Assembly (NCBI GenBank): GCA_964501655.1
Contig: CAZCTN010000008.1
Coordinates: forward strand, 48,462 to 112,461
Direction: 5' to 3'
Source of the DNA: JAAYJK01 sp964501655
GTDB lineage: Bacteria > Bacillota > Syntrophomonadia > Syntrophomonadales > Syntrophomonadaceae
Length of the DNA: 64,000 nucleotides
Position numbers and translations under genes: made by a program. Positions within the stretch are counted from its first letter, which is position 1. Every line of letters starts with the position of its first letter. The notes beneath the pieces are model-generated. The model was given only the letters and a program-made list of their open reading frames with translations, ran no database searches and had not been told where the DNA came from. This document shows positions 18,111 to 26,974 of the stretch, one piece after another.

Positions 18111-18747
18111 GAAGATACGGGTTATAATCGCCGATGACCATGTTCTGGTAAGAGAAGGGCTTCGAAAGCTTCTGGAATTGGATCACAGCATAGAAGTGGT
18201 CACCGAGGTTGGAGATGGCCAGGGGGCTATTAATATTGCTCGTAAACAACAGGTTGACGTTATCCTGATGGATATCAATATGCCAGGAACCAATGGGATC
18301 GTTGCTACTCAGGTAATCAAGCGGGAGATACCGTCGGTAAAAATTATTGCCCTGACTATTTACGAAGATGAAGAAGTAGTGGAAATGGTCAGAGCTGGAG
18401 TTTCTGCCTATGTACTCAAGGACGTGGCGGGAAGTGACTTGATAGATACTATACATAAGGTGATGAATGGAGAAATAGTAATTCATCCTCGGGTAGCCAA
18501 CCGTCTGGTTAGCGAATTGACCAGAGCGGAACAGGAGAATGATGACGTAAAACTGACCAAAAGGGAAAAGGATGTACTGGCTTTGCTGGTTAAAGGAAAT
18601 TCCAACAAGGAAATGGCGGAAAATATGTTTATCAGTGAGAAAACAGTGAAAAATCATCTGACCAGCATCTTCCGCAAGCTGGGAGTAAAAGACCGTACTC
18701 AGGCAGCCGTATATGCCCTGAGAAACAACATAGTTGCTGAGGAATAA
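18103..18747 (+). CDS. degU: NarL/FixJ-type response regulator DegU
   Basis: A 214-aa response regulator. The receiver domain (1-120) shows the acidic pair in IIADDH, the phospho-acceptor aspartate in VILMDINMPG and the lysine in YVLKDVAG. The C-terminal LuxR-type helix-turn-helix is at about 148-210 (LTKREKDVLALLVKGNSNKE). It is coupled to degS by overlap, with GGAGAGG as ribosome site inside degS. In Bacillus the phosphorylated form changes flagellar and degradative-enzyme gene expression. The neighbouring late flagellar genes suggest the same kind of target here, which is inference. Confidence 0.93.
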   Translation: MDRKIRVIIADDHVLVREGLRKLLELDHSIEVVTEVGDGQGAINIARKQQVDVILMDINMPGTNGIVATQVIKREIPSVKIIALTIYEDEEVVEMVRAGVSAYVLKDVAGSDLIDTIHKVMNGEIVIHPRVANRLVSELTRAEQENDDVKLTKREKDVLALLVKGNSNKEMAENMFISEKTVKNHLTSIFRKLGVKDRTQAAVYALRNNIVAEE

Positions 18748-18765
18748 ATTAAAGCAGTAATCAAC

Positions 18766-18817
18766 CGACCTCCAGGCCGCATATTATATATAAACTGGCT
18801 AAAAGGAGGTCCTTTTT
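18766..18817 (+). promoter_or_regulatory. Hairpin pairing with the Shine-Dalgarno of the small gene
   Basis: GACCTCC at 18766-18772 can pair with GGAGGTC at 18805-18811, with inner GGCC/GGCT support. The 3' arm is the Shine-Dalgarno of the GTG at 18818 and is followed by CTTTTTG. The element could act as a weak terminator after degU or as a translational switch. Confidence 0.4.
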
Positions 18818-19030
18818 GTGGCTGTTTGTCTAAAAATCTTGTGTTTTGCTATTTGGATGACCATTATGGCGGTCCTAATTAATGGGAGCAATCAGAGGAA
18901 AAACGCTGCTTCCAACCAGCAGCTTGCTTTGTCGATAAGCGAAGAAGAGGAGATTGAACGCTGGCGATCAAGGTATTATGCCAGGTGGGCCCACAGGCCC
19001 TGGCTGTCTTGGATGCATTTTGCCGCCTGA
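18818..19030 (+). CDS. Small hypothetical membrane protein
   Basis: A 70-residue reading frame with an N-terminal hydrophobic segment (CLKILCFAIWMTIMAVLI, residues 4-21), then a charged region SEEEEIERWRSRYYARW. Start is GTG 18818, preceded by AAAAGGAGG at an acceptable distance. The family is not recognised. Support is the ribosome site and the membrane segment. Against it, the Shine-Dalgarno lies in the 3' arm of a hairpin that could simply be the degU terminator. Confidence 0.4.
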   Translation: MAVCLKILCFAIWMTIMAVLINGSNQRKNAASNQQLALSISEEEEIERWRSRYYARWAHRPWLSWMHFAA

Positions 19031-19232
19031 ATGTACAAGCAAAAAGCGGGGCGCCATAAAACTTGCGGCTGGATCAGGAAAAAGATGAAAACTATTAGCC
19101 TGCTGAGCAGCGTGAAAAAAGGCATCATATGGGGTATTATTAAAGCAGAGAGAAAAAAATGTCGTATGCAAGCTGGAGGGGAGCTTTCATAGGATTTTGG
19201 CTTAGATAGAAATACTGTATAGGGTGGGGGAA

Positions 19233-19958
19233 ATGGAAAACATTTTAATGGACATCCTTTTCCCGGTAAATGAATGCAGCTTGTGCCGGGAAAAAGGTAG
19301 ATACCACAGCCGTCGTCCCTGGTGTGGCCGATGCCAGGATGAGATTATGAATGCAACGGCCGGGCTTCCCCTTTGCCGGCAATGCGGCAAATACCTGGAA
19401 CAGCCGGGGGAAAACCTCTGCCAGGAATGCCGGGAAAATCCGCCGGAATTTAAAATAGCCCGGGCGGTAGGACCTTATTGTAATGATAAATTGCGTAAAG
19501 CGATAAAGGTTTTTAAGTTTTTATGCCGTCGTTATATGAGCATTAAAATGGGAGAAATGATGGCTGCAGTAGTTATAGAAGAGCCCGATTTTTGGCCCAT
19601 AGATATGATCATACCGGTGCCTATTTCCCAGGGCAATCTAAAGCAAAGAGGGTTTAACCAATCGGAATTGCTGGCCAAACAGATCGCAAAAATCTTAAAA
19701 AAACGCATGTATCCCAAACTTTTGCGCCGGGTGAAGGAAACCCAGTCCCAGAGGGAATTGACCCGGGAAGAAAGAGCCGAGAACCTTTTATGCGCATTTG
19801 AAGTAACTGCCCCGGCGCAAATTAAGGGTAAAAATATTCTCCTGGTTGACGATGTATATACTACAGGATCAACTATCCGGGAATGCACCCGCACTCTGAT
19901 GGAAGCAGGTGCAGAGAGTGTCGCCGTGATAACCTGGGCCATCGGCACCGGATATTAA
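19233..19958 (+). CDS. comFC: ComF family phosphoribosyltransferase-like protein
   Basis: A 241-aa ComFC-type protein. The N-terminal zinc-ribbon region has four CxxC-type pairs (CSLC, CGRC, CRQCGK, CQEC). The C-terminal phosphoribosyltransferase-like domain has the PRPP motif ILLVDDVYTTGSTI. ComFC takes part in DNA uptake in naturally competent bacteria. Homologues are widespread in non-competent ones, where the role is unclear. The start is uncertain: the GTG at 19224 has no ribosome site, while the ATG at 19233 has GGGTGGGG before it. It begins the block comFC-yvyF-flgM seen in Bacillus; comFA is not adjacent here. Confidence 0.88.
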   Translation: MENILMDILFPVNECSLCREKGRYHSRRPWCGRCQDEIMNATAGLPLCRQCGKYLEQPGENLCQECRENPPEFKIARAVGPYCNDKLRKAIKVFKFLCRRYMSIKMGEMMAAVVIEEPDFWPIDMIIPVPISQGNLKQRGFNQSELLAKQIAKILKKRMYPKLLRRVKETQSQRELTREERAENLLCAFEVTAPAQIKGKNILLVDDVYTTGSTIRECTRTLMEAGAESVAVITWAIGTGY

Positions 19959-19975
19959 GATTAAGGGGTGAGAAT

Positions 19976-20383
19976 ATGGCGGCTGATTTGAGGAATTGCA
20001 GTCAATGTGGCAGAGTCTTTGCTTACCGGGGTAATAGCCTGTGCAGCAAGTGCCTGGATAAGGCGGAAGACGACTTTGTTCTGGTTAGGAGATATCTGCA
20101 AAAACATGCCGGGGCAGGGATCAAAGAAATAGAGGAAAATACCGGGGTGGATGAACAGATTATAATGAAATTCATGCGGGAAGGCAGGCTGGCGTCTGAA
20201 AGCAGCGCTGACCTGTTAAAATGTGAGAACTGCGGCTGCAGTATAGCTAAAGGACGGTATTGTGAAAAATGCCTGTATGATCTGACTTATGGTCTGAAGG
20301 CAGTCTTGCCGGTTCCGCCGGCTAAGAAGGACAATGATATCAGCCGAAGGATTCGCGGCACTATGTACACCCGCAAAAGCTAG
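19976..20383 (+). CDS. yvyF: YvyF-like flagellar operon protein with two zinc ribbons
   Basis: A 135-aa cytoplasmic protein. A zinc ribbon at each end (CSQCGRVF..CSKC near the N-terminus, CENCGC..CEKC near residue 95) surrounds a helical segment resembling a small winged-helix or helix-turn-helix (IKEIEENTGVDEQIIMKFM). It corresponds to the flagellar operon protein YvyF, always found between comFC and flgM in Bacillus; function unknown. I chose ATG 19976 with AAGGGG upstream. The longer in-frame ATG at 19883 lies inside comFC. Confidence 0.85.
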   Translation: MAADLRNCSQCGRVFAYRGNSLCSKCLDKAEDDFVLVRRYLQKHAGAGIKEIEENTGVDEQIIMKFMREGRLASESSADLLKCENCGCSIAKGRYCEKCLYDLTYGLKAVLPVPPAKKDNDISRRIRGTMYTRKS

Positions 20384-20474
20384 GACGATTGGGAAGAAAA
20401 CTGTAGGACAGAACCCAATGTGGGCAGTATTTGCGAGAAAAAGAAAGAAACAGCTTAATAAAGCTTAGAAAACC

Positions 20475-20501
20475 AAGCAGGAGGCGTTAAGCCTCCTGCT
20501 T
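20475..20501 (+). terminator. Terminator between yvyF and flgM
   Basis: Perfect 11-bp stem AAGCAGGAGGC / GCCTCCTGCTT with a GTTAA loop, then GCTTTAAA. It implies flgM starts a separate or partly insulated transcript. Confidence 0.82.
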
Positions 20502-20549
20502 GCTTTAAACGAAAACCATAATACATAAGCATTTTATGAGGTGAAGATC

Positions 20550-20849
20550 ATGATAATATCAAAAGCTCAGGTTCAAAACATAATGAAGATATACGGCAAA
20601 GAAGGTACTTCAACTTCAATAGACAAGGTGAAGGCCCCTTCTGCAGCTGCCAAAACCGATGAGCTGAGCCTTTCCAACACTGGCCGGGTGATGCAGAAAG
20701 CCATGCTGGCGGCCAAACAATCCCCGGATATTCGCTGGGACAAAGTTAATCAACTGAAAGAGAAACTAGCAGCGGATACCCTGGAAGTTTCAGATCAGGA
20801 AATTGCAGAAAAGATTTTGGAAGAAGCCTTGATGGATATGGATATTTGA
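20550..20849 (+). CDS. flgM: Anti-sigma-28 factor FlgM
   Basis: A 99-aa FlgM, which holds the flagellar sigma factor (SigD/sigma-28) inactive until the hook is finished. The N-terminus is polar and low-complexity. The C-terminal sigma-binding helices follow, from ELSLSNTGRVMQKAM through IRWDKVNQLKEKLA to VSDQEIAEKILEEAL. The ATG at 20550 is preferred, with GAGGTGA at 20538-20544; the in-frame GTG at 20541 lies within that ribosome site. It is followed at 10 nt by flgN, as in Bacillus. Confidence 0.92.
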   Translation: MIISKAQVQNIMKIYGKEGTSTSIDKVKAPSAAAKTDELSLSNTGRVMQKAMLAAKQSPDIRWDKVNQLKEKLAADTLEVSDQEIAEKILEEALMDMDI

Positions 20850-20859
20850 TAAATGGAAA

Positions 20860-21384
20860 GTGGTGTATGCAGTGGAGAAACTGCTAGAGAATTTTATTGA
20901 TTATTTACAGCAGGAAAATCAGGTAATGGACAGGCTCTGTGAATGGGGCCAGAAGAAGAAGGATCTGATCATCCTGGGCCGGGTTAAGGAACTGGATGAT
21001 TTGATAAAGCAGGAAAGCCTGGCCATTAATGAATTTCAGGGATTGGAGGAAAATCGCTTCAAGCTGCAGCAGCAGCTGGCCGACGGATGGAAGATGGACA
21101 TTAAGGACATTTCTGCCCGGGAAATCCTGAAAAGGGTGGAAGAGGATCAGCCGGCGTTATTTGATTCGCTGCAGCAGTCGGTTAATCGACTGGACTTCAA
21201 TCTTATCCGATTGAAGGCGATAAACGAGCATAATAATGAACTGCTGGAAGAGTCGCTGGATTATATAGGAGCTATGGAGGCAGCTATCCTGGGAGACAAG
21301 GCAGGATTGTATTCGAATTCCGGTGATCAGCTGGATGAAAAGAATATTCTCAGCCGAAAAAACCTCCTGGATAAAAAAGTCTAA
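20860..21384 (+). CDS. flgN: FlgN-type flagellar export chaperone
   Basis: A 174-aa, almost wholly helical protein of the FlgN family. FlgN chaperones the hook-filament junction proteins FlgK and FlgL to the export gate. Heptad-rich helices run from LLENFIDYLQQENQVMDRL through INEHNNELLEESLDYIGAM, the FlgN pattern. It lies immediately before flgK, its client. Several GTG codons (20860, 20863, 20872) could start translation and no strong Shine-Dalgarno decides between them. Confidence 0.85.
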   Translation: MVYAVEKLLENFIDYLQQENQVMDRLCEWGQKKKDLIILGRVKELDDLIKQESLAINEFQGLEENRFKLQQQLADGWKMDIKDISAREILKRVEEDQPALFDSLQQSVNRLDFNLIRLKAINEHNNELLEESLDYIGAMEAAILGDKAGLYSNSGDQLDEKNILSRKNLLDKKV

Positions 21385-21413
21385 AATATGCAGGCGGGAA
21401 ATGGGGTAGAAAA

Positions 21414-23258
21414 GTGAGCATTATGATGGGACTGGAAACAGGGAAAAGAGCCATTGTGGTTCAGCAGCTGGCCTTGCAGACTACCGGCCACAATATTTCC
21501 AATGCCAACACGGTTGGTTATACCAGGCAGATGGTGAACATGGAAGCCGCACGTCCTTTTTGTACGCCGGGTATCCCTAGCAGTTCAGGAGTAGGACAGA
21601 TCGGTACCGGAGTAGCCGCCGGCAGTATAAACCGGATAAGAGATGAATTTATTGACCTGCAGATCAGAAAAGAAAGCCGGAGTTTAGGTTATTGGGATAC
21701 TATTCTGGATGGCATGGAACAGATCGAGATTATTATCAAGGAGCCTTCCGATACCGGTTTAAGATCGGTGATGGACCAATTCTGGCAGGCCTGGCAAGAC
21801 TTAACGGTCAATCCGGAGAGTGAAGCGGTCAGATCAGTAGTAGTGGAACGGGGGACTGCCCTGGCCGAAACCTTTAATCACATGTATCAGCAACTGACTG
21901 ATCTCAGGTCGGATACCAATGCCAACCTTCAGGTCAAGGTTCAGGAGGTCAATTCCATGATCATCCAGCTAAGAGACCTGAACAAGGAAATTCTGGCGGT
22001 GAGCGTGGCCGGGCAGCAGCCTAATGATCTAATGGACAAAAGAGATCTGCTGCTGGATCAGCTGAGCCGGATGGCTAATATAAGCATAAGTGAAGATGCC
22101 TATGGGATGATCACCGTACAGATGGGAGGGCGTTCCATTGTTCAGGGCAGCGAATGTACTACTTTATCTACTGCCACCGATTCCAATGGCATGCATATGA
22201 TTACCTGGGCCGATACCGGCATCAAAGCCAATATATCCAGCGGAGAAATTGGAGCCTTGCTGGATCTGCGGGGGCAGACTATCCTAGCCCAGGAAAATGC
22301 GGTTTCCGAATACAAGGAAATCATACCCGCTGCCCTGGAGCAGCTTAGCACCCTGGCCCAAACCGTAGTGGTAATGACCAATGAATTACATCGCAGCGGC
22401 TACAGCTTGAATAATAATTCCCATCCTGATTCGGCCTTTCCCGACGGGACTAATTTCTTCAACCTGCCCGATGATATCAACGATGTAGCCAACTGGGCAG
22501 CATACATCAAGGTGAATAGTTTAATAACGGAAGATGCCAATAACATTGCAGCTGCCTCCAATCGCACCTGGGATGAAAACGATCAGGAAAGCAACTTCGG
22601 CGATGGATCTTTGGCCTTGTTAATAGCTCAATTAAGACAGAGTATTAATATAACTCGCAGCCAAACCTGCAGTGACAGCTTGAGCGCCCTGGATATCTCC
22701 AGTGTCTCAGGCAGTCTGACCGTTGCCTACAATGGCGGAGCAACTACGACTATAACCCTGGCGGCTCCGGCTGAACCCTATCAGGACCTGCAGCAGCTGG
22801 CTGCCGCCATACAGGCTCAACTGGATGCTAACACAGACCTGAGCAGCAGCGGCATAAGCATAACGGTAAAATGCGACGGAGACCGGCTGGCATTTACCAG
22901 CGCAAACAGTGGTTTTGAAGGCATTGCTGACGTGGATCTGCTGGGCGGAACCGCCTTTTCGGCCCTGAGTAGTATCGGGGGGGGGATCGAGAATGTCACC
23001 TGCGACGACTACTGGGCTTCTGTGGCCTCCAGTGTGGGAGTGCAGTGCCAGCAGGCCTCACGCATGAGTGAAAACCAGACTATACTGGTCAACCAGTTGG
23101 AAAACTCCCGGCAATCCGTATCTGGAGTCTCGCTGGATGAGGAAACTGCCGATTTGATAAAATTCCAGGCCGCATACAATGCTGCCGCCCGATTTATTAC
23201 CGTAATCGACGAACAGCTGGATACCATCATTAACCGGATGGGAACCGTAGGAAGGTAG
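21414..23258 (+). CDS. flgK: Flagellar hook-associated protein 1 (FlgK)
   Basis: A 614-aa hook-filament junction protein exported through the flagellar type III system. The conserved N-terminus contains the rod/hook signature LQTTGHNISNANTVGYTRQ. The C-terminal D0 helix ends ADLIKFQAAYNAAARFITVI with the typical terminal heptads. The central domain is large and variable. Start is GTG 21414 (the ATG at 21423 is an alternative). FlgL follows 7 nt after the stop. Confidence 0.95.
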   Translation: MSIMMGLETGKRAIVVQQLALQTTGHNISNANTVGYTRQMVNMEAARPFCTPGIPSSSGVGQIGTGVAAGSINRIRDEFIDLQIRKESRSLGYWDTILDGMEQIEIIIKEPSDTGLRSVMDQFWQAWQDLTVNPESEAVRSVVVERGTALAETFNHMYQQLTDLRSDTNANLQVKVQEVNSMIIQLRDLNKEILAVSVAGQQPNDLMDKRDLLLDQLSRMANISISEDAYGMITVQMGGRSIVQGSECTTLSTATDSNGMHMITWADTGIKANISSGEIGALLDLRGQTILAQENAVSEYKEIIPAALEQLSTLAQTVVVMTNELHRSGYSLNNNSHPDSAFPDGTNFFNLPDDINDVANWAAYIKVNSLITEDANNIAAASNRTWDENDQESNFGDGSLALLIAQLRQSINITRSQTCSDSLSALDISSVSGSLTVAYNGGATTTITLAAPAEPYQDLQQLAAAIQAQLDANTDLSSSGISITVKCDGDRLAFTSANSGFEGIADVDLLGGTAFSALSSIGGGIENVTCDDYWASVASSVGVQCQQASRMSENQTILVNQLENSRQSVSGVSLDEETADLIKFQAAYNAAARFITVIDEQLDTIINRMGTVGR

Positions 23259-23265
23259 TGAAAAA

Positions 23266-24168
23266 ATGCGTATTACTAATCAGATAATGGTCAATAATTT
23301 AAAACAGCATCTGGGCAGCAACACCCAGAGAATGGCAGGTATACAGGAGAAGATCGCCAGCCTCAAGAAGATCAACAAGGCTTCGGATGATCCCGGTTCC
23401 CTGGTGCAGGTCATGCGCTTAAGGGGCAATGTTACTGAAAATGAGCAGTACATACGCAACTTGGGGGAAGGGCTGAGCTTTCTGGACACTGCCGATGCTG
23501 CTCTGGACGACTTGACCACCGTTATGCAGCGGGTGCGTGAATTAACTGTACAAGCCGCCAATGGCACCAATGACAGCACTTCCCTGCAAACCATAGCTGA
23601 TGAGATAAATGTTCTCAAGGAACATATACAGACCATAGCCAATATCAGTTATGCCAACAAGTACATATTTGCCGGTACCAATGTTACCAAGGCTCCCTGC
23701 GGCGAGGAGGAGTGGACCGGCAACGGGGGCAGCCTGACTATGGAAATCGGGGTTGGAATCACGGTTGCGATAAACATTGATATGCGCGATATTTTCGGCA
23801 ATCCAACCGGTTTGGATGATCTGGGCAATCCCGACGGAGGGATATTTGATTTGTTTGACCAGCTCATAGCCGATATCCAGTCCGGAGATAGTGATGCCAT
23901 TTCAGCCCGGCTGGAGGGAATGGATGCAAAAATCGATGATATTTTAAGCAAACGCTCCATAATCGGAGCGCGAGTTAACCGGCTGGAACTTCATGAGAAC
24001 CGGATGAAGGACGAGCAGGTGTCGCTGAAAAGCCTGTTGTCCAAGCGGGAAGACGCTGATTTGGCTGAACTGGCTATTGATCTGCAGACTCAGGAGAATG
24101 TTTACAATGCCTCCCTGGCGGCTGGAGCCAAGATTATTATGCCGTCTCTGCTGGATTTTCTGAGCTGA
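23266..24168 (+). CDS. flgL: Flagellar hook-associated protein 3 (FlgL)
   Basis: A 300-aa junction protein between FlgK and the filament, related to flagellin. The N-terminal helix begins MRITNQIMVNNLKQHLG and carries KINKASDDPG. The C-terminal helix has ADLAELAIDLQTQENVYNA. ATG 23266 with AGGAAGG at 23249-23255 at the end of flgK, so translation is likely coupled. Confidence 0.95.
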   Translation: MRITNQIMVNNLKQHLGSNTQRMAGIQEKIASLKKINKASDDPGSLVQVMRLRGNVTENEQYIRNLGEGLSFLDTADAALDDLTTVMQRVRELTVQAANGTNDSTSLQTIADEINVLKEHIQTIANISYANKYIFAGTNVTKAPCGEEEWTGNGGSLTMEIGVGITVAINIDMRDIFGNPTGLDDLGNPDGGIFDLFDQLIADIQSGDSDAISARLEGMDAKIDDILSKRSIIGARVNRLELHENRMKDEQVSLKSLLSKREDADLAELAIDLQTQENVYNASLAAGAKIIMPSLLDFLS

Positions 24169-24234
24169 TGAGGACCGCCCGCAGTCGAGTAGGGGAGCAG
24201 GGCACATTTGGACTTTTATATAGAGGTGAAAATA

Positions 24235-24699
24235 TTGAAAATTCAGAGCAAAATATTAGGAGAAATTGAAATAGAAGAATCAGCCATCATTCATTTTCCG
24301 GATGGAATTCCTGCTTTTGAAGAGGAACGCAGGTTTGCTATCGTACCCATGGATGAATCCGGGCCGTTTTATTATCTGCAGGCAGTTAACCGGCCCGAGC
24401 TTTGCCTGGTGATTGCCGATCCCTTTGTATTCTTCCCCGACTATCAGGTGGAGGTGCCGGAACCAGAACTGCAGAGGATACAGGCAGAAGAAGGAAAGAA
24501 TATTAGTCTCTTGAGTGTATTGACTATACCCGATGACTTTAGGCAAACTACTGCCAACCTTTTTGCACCTTTGCTTATCGATACCGGGTCCAAAAAGGGT
24601 ATTCAGTTTATTCCGGAAAAATCGCTCTACAGCACCAAACATAGTATTTTCACATCAGAATCTTCAGCGGCCCCGGCGGCTGCCGGGCAGGGGGAGTAA
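24235..24699 (+). CDS. fliW: Flagellar assembly factor FliW
   Basis: A 154-aa protein that binds both flagellin and CsrA, and so relieves CsrA repression of hag translation when flagellin is low. The sequence shows the family opening KIQSKILGEIEIEESAIIHFPDGIPAFEE. I chose the TTG at 24235: GAGGTGAA (24223-24230) is correctly placed and the protein then starts like other FliW proteins. The TTG at 24208 would add nine residues and lacks a ribosome site. csrA begins two bases after the stop. Confidence 0.92.
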   Translation: MKIQSKILGEIEIEESAIIHFPDGIPAFEEERRFAIVPMDESGPFYYLQAVNRPELCLVIADPFVFFPDYQVEVPEPELQRIQAEEGKNISLLSVLTIPDDFRQTTANLFAPLLIDTGSKKGIQFIPEKSLYSTKHSIFTSESSAAPAAAGQGE

Positions 24700-24701
24700 A
24701 G

Positions 24702-24932
24702 ATGCTGGTACTGAACCGAAAAAAAGGTGAAGCGATAATCATTGGTCACAACGTGGAGATATCTATACTGGAAGTACAGGGGGACAATATTAAGATTGGC
24801 ATCGAAGCCCCCCGGGAAGTGAAAATATTCCGGAAAGAAATCTACGACGAAATAGTGGAAGCCAACCGGCAGGCCGCCAGCCAGCCGGAGGAAGTGATAT
24901 CCAGGTTTAAGGAAATGAAAAGCCAAATGTAA
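24702..24932 (+). CDS. csrA: RNA-binding translational regulator CsrA
   Basis: A 76-aa CsrA. The RNA-binding N-terminus MLVLNRKKGEAIIIG and the core VEISILEVQGDNIKIGIEAP followed by REVKIFRKEIY are canonical. The C-terminal helical tail of about 25 residues suits the Bacillus-type CsrA that is bound by FliW. It sits directly after fliW with GGGGGAG upstream. A candidate target, the hag leader, is at 26975-27009. Confidence 0.97.
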   Translation: MLVLNRKKGEAIIIGHNVEISILEVQGDNIKIGIEAPREVKIFRKEIYDEIVEANRQAASQPEEVISRFKEMKSQM

Positions 24933-24954
24933 GCCAAAGCAAGGAGGGATAAAT

Positions 24955-26448
24955 ATGACCATAAGATTAGGTGGCCTGGCCAGCGGGCTGGATACGGAAT
25001 CGATAATTAGGGATTTAATGAAAGCTGAGCGCACCAAGGTAGATACCCAATATCAGCAAAAGCAGCTGCTGGAATGGAAGCGGGAAGACTACCGGGATAT
25101 GAATACCAAACTGCTGGCCTTAAAAACCGCGGTTTATGAACTAAGACTGCAGAGCAGTTTTACTGCCAACCAGGTCAGTTCAGCCAACGAGAGCGTCCTC
25201 ACGGCTACTGCATCGGCTTCGGCTCTGGATGGCAAATACACTATCAATGTGCTGAATTTGGCCCAGGGGGTATCGGCAGCTAGTTCGCAAGCTCTGGGCT
25301 CCAGCGGCGACAGCAGCAGCCTGGCCGCTCAATTTGGAGTAACAGGGGAAATCAGCTTTACCCTGGAAGGGACTGATGGGGTTCAGACCTTCACCTTTAA
25401 TGCCGAGCAGGATAGCATGCAGAGTGTTGTCAAACAGATCAACCAGGCTGGTCTGGGCATACAGGCCGTATACGATTCCGGGGTTGATCGACTGTTTTTG
25501 AGCAGTACCGCTACCGGAAGCCAGGTTAAAATCGATATTGCTGCTGATGACCAGGCCTTTCTGAGAGATACCTTAAAGCTGTACAGCGGAGATTTGCCGG
25601 CGGAGGGAAGCCCGGTAACCCTGGGGGTGGGAGAGGATGCCCAAATAGAGTTTAACGGGATCAGCGGGCTGAGCTTTTCCAGCAACCAGTTTACTCTGAA
25701 TGGCATTAACTTTGACCTTAACGGCACCGGCAGTACCACCATAACCATCAGCAATGACACGGATGCCACGGTAGACAAGATCAAGGCCTTCATGGAAGCC
25801 TATAACAATCTGGTGGATCTGATCGGCAGCAAGTTGGGGGAAAAAAGAGCCCGGGATTATCTTCCCCTTACCGATGATGAGAAAGCCGAGATGAGCGAAG
25901 CGGAGATTGCATTATGGGAAGCTAAAGCCCGCAGCGGATTATTAAAAGGGGATTCCCTGCTGAATTCCATATATACCCAACTGCGCAGCTGTGCCACCGG
26001 AGCCATAGCCGGGCTGTCCTCGGAGGTCTACACCTCTCTTTCCACTATCGGCATAGCTACCAGCAACAACTGGAACGATAACGGCAAGCTATACCTGGAT
26101 GAAGATAAACTCCGGGCGGCATTGCTGGATGATCCCGATGCGGTGATGCAATTCTTTACCGGCAGTGACGATGTAGACGGACTGGCTGACCTGCTGTACC
26201 ATCAGAGCACCAGTGGGATAACCTCACTTACCAATAGAGCCGGCAGTGCCAGCAGTAAGATAGATACCAGCTATCTGGGCAAAGAAATGGAGCGGATCGA
26301 TAAGAGCATCGCCAGGTGGGAAGAGCGCCTGGAGAACCTGGAAACCAGGTACTGGGCCCAGTTTACCGCCATGGAGACCGCTCTGTACAAATTAAACAAC
26401 CAGAGCAGCTGGCTGGAGCAACAATTGGCCAGCTGGTGGAGTAGTTAA
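24955..26448 (+). CDS. fliD: Flagellar filament cap protein (FliD)
   Basis: A 497-aa capping protein (HAP2) that promotes flagellin assembly at the filament tip. The N-terminus IRLGGLASGLDTESIIRDLM is diagnostic. The C-terminus ends with coiled-coil heptads (IDKSIARWEERLENLETRY) and LNNQSSWLEQQLASW. ATG 24955 with AAGGAGGG at 24941-24948. Here fliD precedes hag, unlike B. subtilis where it follows flaG. Confidence 0.95.
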   Translation: MTIRLGGLASGLDTESIIRDLMKAERTKVDTQYQQKQLLEWKREDYRDMNTKLLALKTAVYELRLQSSFTANQVSSANESVLTATASASALDGKYTINVLNLAQGVSAASSQALGSSGDSSSLAAQFGVTGEISFTLEGTDGVQTFTFNAEQDSMQSVVKQINQAGLGIQAVYDSGVDRLFLSSTATGSQVKIDIAADDQAFLRDTLKLYSGDLPAEGSPVTLGVGEDAQIEFNGISGLSFSSNQFTLNGINFDLNGTGSTTITISNDTDATVDKIKAFMEAYNNLVDLIGSKLGEKRARDYLPLTDDEKAEMSEAEIALWEAKARSGLLKGDSLLNSIYTQLRSCATGAIAGLSSEVYTSLSTIGIATSNNWNDNGKLYLDEDKLRAALLDDPDAVMQFFTGSDDVDGLADLLYHQSTSGITSLTNRAGSASSKIDTSYLGKEMERIDKSIARWEERLENLETRYWAQFTAMETALYKLNNQSSWLEQQLASWWSS

Positions 26449-26449
26449 A

Positions 26450-26697
26450 CAGGGAACAGGGGGACGCACTTTTCGTTTCCTTGTTTTATTAGATGAAACA
26501 GAGGGATGATATTTTCGTTCCTCTTTTTTTATGCTTTAAGTATAGAAACGGGAGGAGCAGTTTAAACTTGTCAGATGTCAGATACCCTCCCGGCTGCTTA
26601 AGCAGAAAATAATGGCTGTAAAACTACAGGCGGGTGTTTGCTTATTCTGTTGCCAGGTTTTCTCAGGGGAACAAAAAGGACGTCCCCCTGCTCCCTG
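26450..26697. repeat. Pair of inverted 34-bp repeats between fliD and hag
   Basis: The arm at 26450-26483 begins CAGGGAACAGGGGGACG. The arm at 26664-26697, read on the minus strand, begins CAGGGAGCAGGGGGACG. Most of the 34 positions agree, including the T-rich half (CTTTT.GTT.CC). The left arm starts 2 nt after the fliD stop. The interior of about 180 bp has no convincing gene. It looks like a small non-autonomous or REP-type element rather than an IS. Confidence 0.55.
26501..26530 (+). terminator. Probable terminator after fliD
   Basis: Short stem GAGGGA (26501-26506) / TTCCTC (26518-26523), then seven Ts at 26524-26530. The stem is weak but the T-run is good. Confidence 0.5.
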
Positions 26698-26923
26698 ACC
26701 CAATTTATACAATATAAGCATACAAAATAAACAAATAGTCCTAAAAATAATGCGGCCCAAGACCGGAAGGGCAGAAAAACCATGAAAACAAGAGAACCAA
26801 GGATAAAAATACGCTGGAGGGACGCTGAGGGGGCTTTATTGTTTTCCCCGTCCCTGACGATATATTTATTACCCTGTTGATGATATAGCAGAAGAATCCG
26901 GCTTCGGCTCGGATAGTCCTGAA
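26698..26923. other. Non-coding stretch upstream of hag
   Basis: No plus-strand gene. A minus-strand frame covering 26598-26981 contains a hydrophobic stretch but is judged spurious. GACGATAT at 26856-26863 resembles a sigma-28 -10 element but has TATT rather than TAAA at the proper distance. Confidence 0.35.
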
Positions 26924-26952
26924 TAAAGGTCGATGAAGGATAGTACCGACAG
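26924..26952 (+). promoter_or_regulatory. Candidate sigma-28 promoter of hag
   Basis: TAAA (26924-26927) and ACCGACAG (26945-26952) resemble TAAA / GCCGATAT, but the spacer is 17 nt instead of about 15. An alternative -10-like GACGATAT lies at 26856-26863. Neither is fully convincing. Confidence 0.35.
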
Positions 26953-26974
26953 CTGATACGGATTAAAGAATTGC

